DNA of 56,857 bases from Acidobacteria bacterium 28-1 (GTDB lineage Bacteria > Acidobacteriota > Blastocatellia > Pyrinomonadales > Pyrinomonadaceae). The notes beneath the pieces are model-generated. The model was not told the DNA's origin. It did no database searches and saw only the letters and a program-made list of their open reading frames with translations. Every line of letters begins with the position of its first letter. Position 1 is the first letter of the stretch. The stretch covers positions 1-56,857 of the forward strand of contig MWYZ01000077.1 of NCBI GenBank assembly GCA_002050365.1, in the 5' to 3' direction. This document shows positions 25,484-34,179 of this stretch, in pieces. The position numbers and the translations under genes were made by a program.

Positions 25484-26518
25484 TTATTTTTTTACAAAAA
25501 ATAATCGCCACTCGCCGCTCGTGCCATATTCATCAAAAACAATTCCTGAACCGGCGACTAAATCTTTAACGGTGCGCGAAACCAAAATCTTGCCTAAATC
25601 CGACTCTTCCGCAATCTTCTGCGCTAAATCAACGGCAAATCCGCTACATTTTTCGCCTACGACATCGCATTCGCCCGTGTGAAGTCCGGTCAACAGCGAG
25701 CACATCGGACCGCCTTCCGACACGCCAACGAGCGCGGAGCGTTCCGAACCAACCGCGTCCATCACGGCGCGAACGTCGTCCATTCGTTGTTCGAGCGTCG
25801 GCAATTCATTAACCGGAACTCTGTCGGACAAACCAGTTCCGCGTTTGTCGAAAAGTATCAAGCGCGAGAAAGACGCGAGGCGGTTTAAAAATTGGGCGAA
25901 ATGCGGCTCTTCCCAAAAGTATTCGAGATGCGAAACCCAGCCCATCACAAAAACGATGTCTAAATCGCCGCTCCCGACGACTTGATAAGCAATGTTCACA
26001 TCGCCGTTTTGAACGTAATGCGTTTCGGGTTTGAAAACGGGCAGTGCGGGACTCGTTTCCGCCTTCGGCAAAGCGGTTTGCGCCGCAGTTAATTGGAAAT
26101 TTTCCAAGTCCAAAAAATCCTCCGAATCAATTTCTTCTTCGATAGTAAATCTGCCGCGAGTTTGTTCAATCGTTATCGAATCAGGCTTTCTGTCTTCGAT
26201 AACTTGGACGGGCGTGATGAAACGATAGCCGCGTTTGGACACGGTTTCAATAAATTTCGCGCCGCCCGCGCTCGCGCCGAGAGTCTTTCGCAAAATTGAA
26301 ATGTTCTGCGCCAGATTGTTTTCCTCGACAAACGAATCCGCCCAGATTTTCTCCATCATTTCTTCTTTGCCGAGGGCGTGTCCACCGTTTTCGACCAGCA
26401 AAAGAAGCGTGTCGAAAACTTTCGGTGCTAGCGCAATCGTGTTCTTTCCGTCAAACAACAAACGCTCGTCAGGATCGAGCCGAAACTTGCCGAATTCATA
26501 AATTTTATTGGTCTGCAT
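25484..26518 (-). CDS. Winged-helix regulator fused to a truncated hydrolase and cyclase remnant
   Basis: A 344-residue mosaic. Residues 1-105 form a CadC/OmpR-type winged helix (YEFGKFRLDPDERLLF, FVEENNLAQNISILRKTLG, KRGYRFITPV). Residues about 165-275 are the first half of an alpha/beta hydrolase (VNIAYQVVGSGDLDIVFVMG, nucleophile VGVSEGGPM). The sequence then jumps directly to GLHTGECDVVGEKCSGFAV…VSRTVKDLVAGSGI, the C-terminal end of a class III adenylate/guanylate cyclase domain. The second half of the hydrolase and the catalytic half of the cyclase are missing, which suggests an in-frame deletion of several hundred residues. DNA binding may survive; the enzyme parts should not work. Confidence 0.82.
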   Translation of the reverse strand: MQTNKIYEFGKFRLDPDERLLFDGKNTIALAPKVFDTLLLLVENGGHALGKEEMMEKIWADSFVEENNLAQNISILRKTLGASAGGAKFIETVSKRGYRFITPVQVIEDRKPDSITIEQTRGRFTIEEEIDSEDFLDLENFQLTAAQTALPKAETSPALPVFKPETHYVQNGDVNIAYQVVGSGDLDIVFVMGWVSHLEYFWEEPHFAQFLNRLASFSRLILFDKRGTGLSDRVPVNELPTLEQRMDDVRAVMDAVGSERSALVGVSEGGPMCSLLTGLHTGECDVVGEKCSGFAVDLAQKIAEESDLGKILVSRTVKDLVAGSGIVFDEYGTSGEWRLFFVKK

Positions 26519-26739
26519 AACTCACCTTTTCCACCTCTTCAAAAAAACTCAAAAAAAACTCAGAATTTCTTAAAGATTCCGTCGCCGGTTTCCGTGTTTA
26601 ATAAAAATCGCGTAATAAACGCGGTGAGCTGATAATTGCCATTATTTAAGTAAGATTGTAACCAGAAGACGCTCTCGACTCAAATACAAATTTTTATATT
26701 AGGATTCATAGTCAGAAATTTCTCTGACATTTTTAATTC

Positions 26740-26925
26740 ATGTTCGGGTTCAATACCCCACAGCTTGCTGCGGAAGTGTTTCCGAATTTAAAACGACCTG
26801 CGCCGAACATCTCCTCAAAAACAGCGAGTGCAAGCGGCTTGAATTTCCGTGAAGGGCGCCCGGCTGAAATGCGCCAAATCTCGCTTTATGAAACCCGGCG
26901 GCTAATTTTTTAGCCGCCGGGTTTT
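26740..26925 (+). ncRNA. Candidate structured RNA ending in a strong terminator
   Basis: Between two divergent genes, ATGTTCGG (26740-26747) pairs with CCGAACAT (26803-26810) and encloses a CGGAA-GTGT-TTCCG hairpin (26771-26784). GGCGC (26855-26859) pairs with GCGCC (26871-26875). A 14-bp terminator-like hairpin with TTT follows at 26891-26924 (core CCCGGCGGC/GCCGCCGGG). No protein frame fits. The class is not recognised and no clear promoter was identified. The rest of 26519-27152 holds nothing else I can name. Confidence 0.45.
26891..26925 (+). terminator. Strong intrinsic terminator
   Basis: AAACCCGGCGGCTA (26891-26904) pairs perfectly with TAGCCGCCGGGTTT (26911-26924) around a 6-base loop and is followed by T. 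No CDS on the plus strand lies upstream, so a non-coding transcript is implied. Confidence 0.75.
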
Positions 26926-27152
26926 AAATTGTTCATTCTAATCGCCTGCGCCGCTCATTACGCTCTCATATTTTATTCAAATAAATCTCAGATAAATCTC
27001 AGCGAAATTTCAAGATTTTCTAAAGATTTTGCTTTTTGCTTTCGGTTAAGGTTGAAACATATCGCGGCAACTGTCGCTTTATGTCGAAAAACTTAAACGG
27101 GTCTGTAGCAAAAGCTGGAGCGGACAAAATACGAAGGAAAGGAAAATCAAAA

Positions 27153-27461
27153 ATGGATTTAGTAAAAGTAATCAGAGAAATACAACGGAAAAAAGCCGAA
27201 CGCGAGCGATGGAAAAATCAAGCGTTTTGCTTTTTGTGCAATCAGCAAGTGTCGCTTTTGTCGTTTCAACAGGCAGTCGAACTAGGTGAAGAGAGCCGAC
27301 AGAGAATTATCGAACTCGCCGAAAACAATTTAATCCACCGCATTCACAATTCGAGAGGCGAAGTTTTAATTTGTCAAAATTCTTTCCTTGAAGCCAGGAC
27401 TGATTCGCAAAAAACTTTGCCGCTGTGTCCCGAATTCTTGAAAAGTTTGGAAACGGTTTAA
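27153..27461 (+). CDS. Small CxxC protein of the CLNSL type (diverged copy)
   Basis: A 102-residue protein starting MDLVKVIREIQRKKAERERW. The core is AFCFLCNQQVSLLSFQQAVE, then a helical stretch, then EVLICQNSFLEA. It has the same plan as the protein encoded at 27974: a CxxC knuckle, an HTH-like helical pair and an ILIC-NS-L end. I know such small proteins from Acidobacteriota, where the end usually reads LLVCLNSL. They look like a zinc ribbon plus an excisionase-like helix-turn-helix. The start at 27153 follows AAGGAAAGG. Function unknown. Confidence 0.65.
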   Translation: MDLVKVIREIQRKKAERERWKNQAFCFLCNQQVSLLSFQQAVELGEESRQRIIELAENNLIHRIHNSRGEVLICQNSFLEARTDSQKTLPLCPEFLKSLETV

Positions 27462-27585
27462 CCGAAACTTCCGAAAATCCAAAGAGATTAAGGTAAAAGA
27501 AGTTGGGCGGCTATCGGTTGAACTGGATGCGCCGATAGAGAAACCGCTTAATCAAAGCGTCCATCAGAACATAGAAGGAGTTCAG

Positions 27586-27813
27586 ATGCCAATTATCAAC
27601 GTTAAAATTATCGAGGGCGTTTTTTCGCCGTCGCAGAAGCAGGAAATCGTCAAAAAACTTACGGATGCGATGGTTTCCATCGAAGGTGAGAATATGCGCC
27701 CCGTAACCTGGTGTGTAATTGAAGAGGTGAAAAGCGGAGACTGGGGAATAGCTGGAAATACATTGACGACTAATGATGTCAAAGCACTGGCATCGGGCGA
27801 AGCCACAGGCTAA
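27586..27813 (+). CDS. 4-oxalocrotonate tautomerase family protein
   Basis: A 75-residue protein beginning MPIINVKIIEGVFSPSQKQE. Removal of Met would expose the catalytic Pro1 of the tautomerase superfamily. The WCVIEEVKSGDWGIAG segment matches the family pattern. AAGGAG lies about 7 bases before the ATG. The physiological substrate cannot be told from sequence. It is flanked by two paralogous CxxC proteins. Confidence 0.87.
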   Translation: MPIINVKIIEGVFSPSQKQEIVKKLTDAMVSIEGENMRPVTWCVIEEVKSGDWGIAGNTLTTNDVKALASGEATG

Positions 27814-27973
27814 TCACTTTAAGCGACCATTGGGGGCAATGATGCTTGCATTTGTTGGCGGCAAATATAGTTTGTTAGTATTTCAGCTCGATTGCCGCCA
27901 ACGGCTTTCTTACCACGTTGTCCGTCAAACTTTAGCTTACGTGGTGGCGGTTTTGCCCCACGTCAACTCCGCC

Positions 27974-28252
27974 GTGAAACTGAAAAAAACAATCACTATC
28001 GAATTTGACCGCGTGAAAATCACGACGACGCACTGCACCAAAAACTTTTTGCGGTGCGGATTGTGCGGAGCGGAAACGGAATTTTTCAGCCGACAGGAAG
28101 CGTCCGAGCTAATGAAAATTTTGCAAATGCAAGACTTGAGCATCAATAGAGCGAATCTGCATTTTTACCAAACAAACGACGAACAAATTTTAATTTGTTT
28201 GAATTCAATCTTAAACGGGAATAATCCCAAAATAAATAAATTAATAAGTTAG
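27974..28252 (+). CDS. Small CxxC protein of the CLNSL type
   Basis: About 92 residues from a GTG start, beginning VKLKKTITIEFDRVKITTTHC, with CGLCGAETEFFSRQEASELM, then ANLHFYQTNDEQILICLNSI. The basic start, CxxC, helical pair and CLNS end define the family described for the gene at 27153. The start is uncertain: the frame stays open upstream to 27773, but the family normally begins near KKTITIE. It ends 8 bases before the FG-GAP protein and may be co-transcribed with it. Confidence 0.65.
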   Translation: MKLKKTITIEFDRVKITTTHCTKNFLRCGLCGAETEFFSRQEASELMKILQMQDLSINRANLHFYQTNDEQILICLNSILNGNNPKINKLIS

Positions 28253-28260
28253 GAGAAACA

Positions 28261-29493
28261 ATGAAAAACATAAACATAATTCGCAATTTAATCTTGAGCG
28301 GCATCGCGCTGTTCTTTCTATCAACTTTAACTTTCGCCGCGCCCGTTGTCAGACAAACGAGCGGCGCAAACGCGGCGGCGATTCAAGCGACCGTTGACCA
28401 ATTCCGCAGCGACTTAGGAGCGAACAACGGTGTTGGCAGTTCGTTCACGACGGGCAGACGCGAAATCAATTGGGACGGCGTGCCGGATAATTTCGCGTCG
28501 CCGAATAATATGCCGGCAAACTTTTTTAACGCAAACTCGCCACGCGGTGCGGTGTTCACGACGGCGTGCGGTAACGCAACGTTTCGCGTCAGTGCCAATT
28601 CAAATAACCCGACCGCGACACCCGTTCGTTTCGGCGAACTCGACGCGAGCTACCCTTCGACATTTACGACTTTTTCAGCCCAAAAACTTTTCACCGTTAT
28701 CAGCGGCTCGGCGGTTCCGTGCAATATCTTAACCGTTAATTTCTTTATTCCCGGCACGAGCATTCCGGCGACGGTCAGCGGTTTCGGCGCAGTCTTTTCT
28801 GATGTTGACATCACCGGCAACGCCCGAATTCTCGCTTACGACAAAGCCGGAAATTTGCTTTCGCCCGGATTTATGGCTCCAACCGCTGCGGGCGGTGGAC
28901 TTTCGTTTGTCGGCGTTTCTTTTAATGCGGGCGAGCGCATTGCTTCGGTGCAAATTGTCAGCGGAACAACCAGATTAGCCGCAGGAATCGTTGACGGTTC
29001 AAACGGCGAAGATATCGTGGCGATGGACGATTTTATCTATGGCGAACCGCGAGCCATTAATCATCACGCTTCAGATTTCGACGGCGACGGAACTTCCGAT
29101 TTCGCGGTTTTCCGCCCCTCAATCGGAACTTGGTTCGTCTTAAACAGCGGCTCGAACACTTTTAGCGGCGTACAGTTTGGGCAGAACGGCGACGTTCCGG
29201 TGGACGGCGATTTCGACGGTGACAGCCGCAGCGATGTAGCGGTTTTCCGACCGTCAGTCGGCAGCTGGTTTATTTTGCGTAGTTCGGACAATCAGTTTCA
29301 AGGCGTTCAGTTTGGACAGAGCGGCGACAAACCGGTCGCGGGTGATTATGACAAAGACGGCAAAACCGACATCGCCGTGTGGCGACCTTCGAGCGGAAAT
29401 TATTTCCGTTTGAACAGTTCAAATGGACAATTTCAAGCGACGGCATTCGGACAAAACGGCGATATTCCGATTAACTCGTCGCTTAATCCGTAG
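28261..29493 (+). CDS. Secreted FG-GAP/VCBS-repeat protein
   Basis: A 410-residue exported protein with a signal peptide (about 1-26). The N-terminal half (about 40-260) contains GRREINWDGVPDNFASP and a beta-rich domain. The C-terminal part holds three tandem Ca-binding-like units of about 45 residues: DFDGDGTSDFAVFRPSIGTW, DFDGDSRSDVAVFRPSVGSW and DYDKDGKTDIAVWRPSSGNY, each closed by FGQNGD. These are integrin-like beta-propeller repeats, here too few for a full propeller. The likely location is the cell surface or outside the cell. Confidence 0.88.
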   Translation: MKNINIIRNLILSGIALFFLSTLTFAAPVVRQTSGANAAAIQATVDQFRSDLGANNGVGSSFTTGRREINWDGVPDNFASPNNMPANFFNANSPRGAVFTTACGNATFRVSANSNNPTATPVRFGELDASYPSTFTTFSAQKLFTVISGSAVPCNILTVNFFIPGTSIPATVSGFGAVFSDVDITGNARILAYDKAGNLLSPGFMAPTAAGGGLSFVGVSFNAGERIASVQIVSGTTRLAAGIVDGSNGEDIVAMDDFIYGEPRAINHHASDFDGDGTSDFAVFRPSIGTWFVLNSGSNTFSGVQFGQNGDVPVDGDFDGDSRSDVAVFRPSVGSWFILRSSDNQFQGVQFGQSGDKPVAGDYDKDGKTDIAVWRPSSGNYFRLNSSNGQFQATAFGQNGDIPINSSLNP

Positions 29494-29565
29494 ATTGTAA
29501 TAATTTCAACTCCTGAACGGTTTCTGAATTGAAGCCGTTCGGGAACAAACAAAAAGGAGACGACA

Positions 29566-30627
29566 ATGGCAATTAATGAGGAAAAATTAAATCAATTATT
29601 AGGCAAATTTGTAAATGATTTTGGCGCAACTTTGCAAGCCGGGACAATTGTCATCGGCGAAAGTCTCGGACTTTACAAAGCCTTAGCGGAAGCCGACGAG
29701 CCTTTAACCTCGGCGCAGTTAGCCGAAAAGACAGGCACGAACGAACGATACGTGCGCGAGTGGCTTTGCTCGCAGGCGGCGGGCGGTTACGTCGAATATG
29801 ATGCCGGAAGACAAAGGTATTTTATGACCGAAGAACAAGCCTTTACGCTGGCGAATGAAGACAGTCCGGCTTATATGCCGGGCGCGTTTTTGTTGAGCAC
29901 GGCGGCTCTCAAAGCCGTTCCGAAACTGATTGAAAAGTTTCGCACGGGCGAAGGCTTGGGCTGGCACGAACACGACCACGAGCTTTTTCGCGGCACGGAG
30001 AAATTTTTTCGTCCGGGCTACGCGGCAAATTTAATAAGCAATTGGATTCCGTCGCTCAACGGCGTGGATGAAAAATTAAAATCGGGCGCGAAAGTCGCCG
30101 ATGTCGGCTGCGGACTCGGCGCGTCAACTGTTTTAATGGCGCAGTCTTATCCGAATTCGACTTTTGTCGGCTTTGATTATCACGACAAATCAATCGAGAT
30201 GGCGCGTCAGCGAGCGGAAGAAGGCGGCGTGGCTGACCGCGTAACTTTTGAAGTCTCAAAAGCCAAAGAATTTCCGGGCGGCGATTACGATTTTGTAAGA
30301 TTCTTCGATTGCCTGCACGATATGGGCGACCCGGTTGGCGCGGCAAATCACGTTCGGGAATCTTTGACAGACGGTGGAACTTGGATGATTGTCGAGCCTT
30401 TTGCCAATAATCAATTGGAAGATAATTTAAATCCGGTCGGACGCGCTTTTTATTCGGCTTCGACGCTCGTTTGCACGCCTGCTTCTTTATCACAAGAAGT
30501 CGGGCTGGCTTTGGGAGCGCAAGCGGGCGAAGCGCGTCTCGAAGAAGTTGTCAAAAACGGCGGCTTCACGCAATTTCGACGGGCGACGGAAACGCCGTTC
30601 AATTTGATTTTTGAAGCGAAGCCGTAA
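29566..30627 (+). CDS. Class I SAM-dependent methyltransferase with N-terminal winged helix
   Basis: A 353-residue protein with an N-terminal dimerisation/winged-helix region (LTSAQLAEKTGTNERYVREWL) and a methyltransferase domain with SAM motif I VADVGCGLGASTVLMAQ, motif II FVGFDYHDKSIEMAR and motif IV region FDCLHDMGDPVGAA. It resembles the Rv2258c-type methyltransferases, whose substrate is unsettled. AAGGAG precedes the ATG. A long hairpin terminator follows. Confidence 0.9.
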   Translation: MAINEEKLNQLLGKFVNDFGATLQAGTIVIGESLGLYKALAEADEPLTSAQLAEKTGTNERYVREWLCSQAAGGYVEYDAGRQRYFMTEEQAFTLANEDSPAYMPGAFLLSTAALKAVPKLIEKFRTGEGLGWHEHDHELFRGTEKFFRPGYAANLISNWIPSLNGVDEKLKSGAKVADVGCGLGASTVLMAQSYPNSTFVGFDYHDKSIEMARQRAEEGGVADRVTFEVSKAKEFPGGDYDFVRFFDCLHDMGDPVGAANHVRESLTDGGTWMIVEPFANNQLEDNLNPVGRAFYSASTLVCTPASLSQEVGLALGAQAGEARLEEVVKNGGFTQFRRATETPFNLIFEAKP

Positions 30628-30635
30628 TCTGGTGG

Positions 30636-30710
30636 AATAGCCGCGAAAAAGCACAAAAGATTCAGAATAAATTTTTGAGTCTTTTGTGCTTTTCGCGGCT
30701 ATTGTTTTTA
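30636..30710. terminator. Long-stem bidirectional terminator
   Basis: AATAGCCGCGAAAAAGCACA…(30636-30660) pairs with …TGCTTTTCGCGGCTATT (30680-30703) with a single bulge. It separates the convergent methyltransferase and TonB-dependent receptor genes. Confidence 0.85.
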
Positions 30711-30731
30711 TATTTGTATGGTCAGACTTTT

Positions 30732-33278
30732 CTAAAACGTGATGCCGATTTGCCCTTGAATCGTGCGCGGAGTTATGAAATGCGTGCCGCTAAAAGTCGA
30801 ATTGAAATTATAAAGTGCGACTTTATTCGTCAGATTTATAAATGTCAAACGCGCTGACATTTTCACCTTATCGGTGCGGAAAAGATTATCCAAGCCAAGG
30901 TTCAGATCAAACAAATTGCGCGGCGCGATGCGCGGTGGATTTGTATCGTCGTTCACCGTCCCTTCCGCCGGAATGCGGATACGCGTTGCGCCAAAATTTG
31001 ACGACGCGCAGCTTCTAATCGGATTCGTCAAAGTGGCAAATTGACCGTCGCAGAATAAACCGATTTGCTGCTGTTCATCGGCACTAAAACCCAAGGCGGT
31101 TGAAAAATCGGGAACTGCACCGGAAACCAAGCCGCTGTCGTAGCGATACGTGAAAGACACGAACGGTGCAAATTTATGAAAAGTCTTGAATTGGTCAAAC
31201 GAGTATTGAACTTGCGTCGTTTGCTGAAACGCCTGGTCGTGGTCAATGCGGAACACGCCTTCCGGCAAATCCGAATTAAAGAACAAACCGCCCGTTTCCG
31301 GCGGGAAAAATCTGGCGCGAGTGTGTCCGGCGTTGAAAAACGCGCTCAATCCTTTGTAATTTGTTAAATTCAAACGAAATGAAACGCCGTCAATTTTTGA
31401 TTTGTCCCAAGAAATCGGAAACGTAATCGGTGTGTTTAAAAGCGCGTTGAAATCATAGGCGTTGCGCGTGTATTTATTGAAATAATCAATGTCGGCGACG
31501 ATGTATTTACCGATACCTTGCTGAAGTCCAACGTTGAATTGATTACGGTTGCCCGGTTTGAGCGGTGCAGCGTTGACATCGCCGAATGAGCCGTCGGCAA
31601 AACCGTTTGCGCCCGCCGCGTTTGAGAATACCAAATTTTCGTTATACGGCGTTTCAAAATTGCGCGTGTAAGAACCTCTGATAACCGTGTTGGTCGGCTT
31701 GAAAAGATACGAAATGCCGAGTCGCGGTTGGAGCGATTTGCCACGGCTTAAACCGTTATAATTGTCGAAACGCAAACCCAAACTTACGGTCAAACTGTTT
31801 TTGAAATTAAGTGCGTCCTGAACGTAAACGGCTTCCTGTTTAATATCGGTTCGCCCGTTAAAGCGAAAAAGCCTGCCGCCGCGCGTCAAATCAAACGGCA
31901 GAAGACCGGGCAGAAAATCAGGACTTGCCGGGTCGTTAAAATTCGGGTCGGTAATGCCGAATTGAAAATTTTCATTTAAAAAAGTGTGCTGAAATTGCCC
32001 GCCGATTTTGATGTTGTGAACGCCTTTGACATAAGCGACATCGCCGCGAATTCCCGCATTTGCAAGGCGACGCTGCTGACTAATGGTTTGCGTTTGGTCG
32101 GAAAATGGATTCGCGCTTGGGTAATAATTAACTTGGTCAAGCCGATAATACGGATTGACGGTTAAAACAGTCGAAGCATTGAAAATATGAACGTAGCCGG
32201 GCGCGATGTTGATTGATTTTACTCGCTGACGCTGGTCTTGTCCGAGTGCTTGCTGGTCGAAAGTGTTGGCAATCTCGAACTTGTTGCGAGCCAGAAATAA
32301 ATTAAAATGAAAACTGTCTTTTTCGGTCGGACTATAATCGAAACGGTTGAAAACGCTGACCGAGTTGCCGTTGTTATGTAAGGATACAAATTCCGGCGAA
32401 TCTAAAAAGCGATTAGAACGCTCAAAATTAAACGCCGTGAAATTACCGAATTTGGCGTTGCCGAAAGCCAGTGCCGCTTCTTCCTGATAAGTTTTAAAAC
32501 GTCCGATGGTGGAAGTAAAACTTCCCGACGGTTTTGTTTGATTTAAGCCTGAACGAGTGATTGCATTAATGACGAGACTGCTTTTGTCACCATATTCGGC
32601 GGGCGTTGCGCCGGTAATAATTTCTAAAGATTGAATTGCATTGACCGGAATTTGAGTGGAAAAGGCTTTGCTTTGCTGGTCTGTAATCGGTTGATTGTCA
32701 ACCGAGTATTGAGTTTGCGCATGGTCGCCGAGCGGATGAAAAAAGCCGTTTGAATCGGCGACGACACCGGGCGAAGTCAAGGTGACGGCATCGCTCAAAC
32801 CGTTGCCGGGCGACGAGAGCGACAATTTGCGAAGTTGGCTTTGGTCAACGTCGGTGTGCGTCGTCGAAATATTTTCGACGATTACCGCGTCGGCGTTAAC
32901 TGTAACATTAGCGGTGTCGCCGCTGATTGTAAGCGAAAAAGGAACTTCCATCGGCACAGAATTTCGCACCACGACGTTTTGCGCCGCATCCTGAAAACCG
33001 CTGGCCAAAACCTTAATTTGATAGTTGTTCGGCGGCACGTTGTTGAAACGATAATTGCCTTCGCCATCGGTCGTCGCCGTACGCTCAAATCCGGTGACGG
33101 CATTTTTAATACTGACGGTTGCGCCGCTCACCACTGCGTTATTCGGGTCTGTAACCGTTCCCGAAATTGTTCCCGCCGTACCGGGAGCTTGCGCGAAAAT
33201 GAGCGACGACGTAAACAAAGCGAAAGACAAAATAACAAATAGCTTATAGACGAATTGTTTTGACATAATTACTTTCAT
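30732..33278 (-). CDS. TonB-dependent receptor with carboxypeptidase-regulatory domain (Oar-like)
   Basis: An 848-residue outer-membrane protein. It has a signal peptide (to about 30, …LIFAQ), an Ig-like CarboxypepD_reg domain (TISGTVTDPNNAVVSGATVS…GEGNYRFNNVPPNNYQIKV), a plug with the YSVDNQPITDQQ and PAEYGDKSSLVINAITRSG segments, then a long beta-barrel ending in …IQGQIGITF with a terminal aromatic. Oar-like receptors are very numerous in Acidobacteriota. The ligand is unknown. An internal Met at residue 5 is an alternative start. The two-component genes lie upstream on the same strand. Confidence 0.92.
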   Translation of the reverse strand: MKVIMSKQFVYKLFVILSFALFTSSLIFAQAPGTAGTISGTVTDPNNAVVSGATVSIKNAVTGFERTATTDGEGNYRFNNVPPNNYQIKVLASGFQDAAQNVVVRNSVPMEVPFSLTISGDTANVTVNADAVIVENISTTHTDVDQSQLRKLSLSSPGNGLSDAVTLTSPGVVADSNGFFHPLGDHAQTQYSVDNQPITDQQSKAFSTQIPVNAIQSLEIITGATPAEYGDKSSLVINAITRSGLNQTKPSGSFTSTIGRFKTYQEEAALAFGNAKFGNFTAFNFERSNRFLDSPEFVSLHNNGNSVSVFNRFDYSPTEKDSFHFNLFLARNKFEIANTFDQQALGQDQRQRVKSINIAPGYVHIFNASTVLTVNPYYRLDQVNYYPSANPFSDQTQTISQQRRLANAGIRGDVAYVKGVHNIKIGGQFQHTFLNENFQFGITDPNFNDPASPDFLPGLLPFDLTRGGRLFRFNGRTDIKQEAVYVQDALNFKNSLTVSLGLRFDNYNGLSRGKSLQPRLGISYLFKPTNTVIRGSYTRNFETPYNENLVFSNAAGANGFADGSFGDVNAAPLKPGNRNQFNVGLQQGIGKYIVADIDYFNKYTRNAYDFNALLNTPITFPISWDKSKIDGVSFRLNLTNYKGLSAFFNAGHTRARFFPPETGGLFFNSDLPEGVFRIDHDQAFQQTTQVQYSFDQFKTFHKFAPFVSFTYRYDSGLVSGAVPDFSTALGFSADEQQQIGLFCDGQFATLTNPIRSCASSNFGATRIRIPAEGTVNDDTNPPRIAPRNLFDLNLGLDNLFRTDKVKMSARLTFINLTNKVALYNFNSTFSGTHFITPRTIQGQIGITF

Positions 33279-33391
33279 TATAGAAAAAAGTAAGAATATC
33301 TTTTACGTCATTACTTAACATTATATTTTTAACTAACAGTTAGGATATAAGAATGAATGGCTCAAAACTTTCAACAGGCAGTTATATAAAA

Positions 33392-34171
33392 TTATAGCTT
33401 TAAGAGCCTTTCGCGCAGAATCCGCGATTGCAGACGACTTGACGAAATCTCTTGTCCGTTTTTGAGCGCAACCAAGTATGTTCCGCCCGGCATCGGCGAG
33501 ATTCTCGCAATCGCTTCGAGATTAACCAACGCACTGCGCGAAAGGCGCACGAACCGTTTGGAATCAAGCCGCGCTTCCAAATCTTTGAGACGAAAATTTA
33601 TCGTATATTTTTTGTTTTGTAGATTGGTAATTTGAAGGAGTTCGCCGTCGGCAACGATTGAAACGACTTCGGAGACAGGAAGCAATAAAATTTCGTCGCG
33701 CAAGCGAATCGGAATGCGTTCGAGCAAAGCTTGAGCCGGAGTTTTTTCATAAACGGCGATGGCGGCTTTCAGATTCGCCGATTCCGTTTCGCGAAAATCG
33801 GTTTGTTCAAGCCGTTCGTGCGCCCGGTTCAGGGTTTCGCGGAGACGCCCCTTTTCAACCGGCTTGAGCAGATAATCAACTGCATTAACATCAAACGCCT
33901 GCACCGCAAATTCGTCGTAAGCCGTCACAAACGCGACGAGCGGCAACTGCGATTTTTTGAGAAGTTTGACGACATCAATGCCAGTGGCTTCCGGCATCTG
34001 CAAATCAAGAAGAGCTAAATCAGGTTTGGTTTCCTTAATAATTTCGATTGCTTCCGCGCCGTTTTCCGCTTCGCCGACAATTAGCGCGTCTTCAAAATCC
34101 TGCAAAATAGATTTTAAAAAAAGTCGCGCCGGGCGTTCATCATCGGCAATTACTATTCGGAGTTTGTTCAT
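33392..34171 (-). CDS. LytTR-family response regulator
   Basis: A 259-residue regulator: receiver domain (IVIADDERPARLFLKSIL, phosphoacceptor Asp in LALLDLQMPEATG, Lys in YLLKPVEKGRL) and a LytTR DNA-binding domain (RDEILLLPVSEVVSIVADGE…RLDSKRFVRLSRSALVNLEAI). It lies 8 bases after the histidine kinase and is surely co-transcribed with it. It may control the TonB-dependent receptor just downstream. Confidence 0.93.
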   Translation of the reverse strand: MNKLRIVIADDERPARLFLKSILQDFEDALIVGEAENGAEAIEIIKETKPDLALLDLQMPEATGIDVVKLLKKSQLPLVAFVTAYDEFAVQAFDVNAVDYLLKPVEKGRLRETLNRAHERLEQTDFRETESANLKAAIAVYEKTPAQALLERIPIRLRDEILLLPVSEVVSIVADGELLQITNLQNKKYTINFRLKDLEARLDSKRFVRLSRSALVNLEAIARISPMPGGTYLVALKNGQEISSSRLQSRILRERLLKL

Positions 34172-34179
34172 CGTAATTT

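Noticed and set aside
26891..26925. Terminator of the winged-helix fusion gene
   Set aside because: The hairpin lies upstream of that gene, not at its 3' end, so it cannot serve it.
30056..30493. Minus-strand 145-codon open frame
   Set aside because: Arg-rich shadow of the methyltransferase gene; no start signal or family resemblance.
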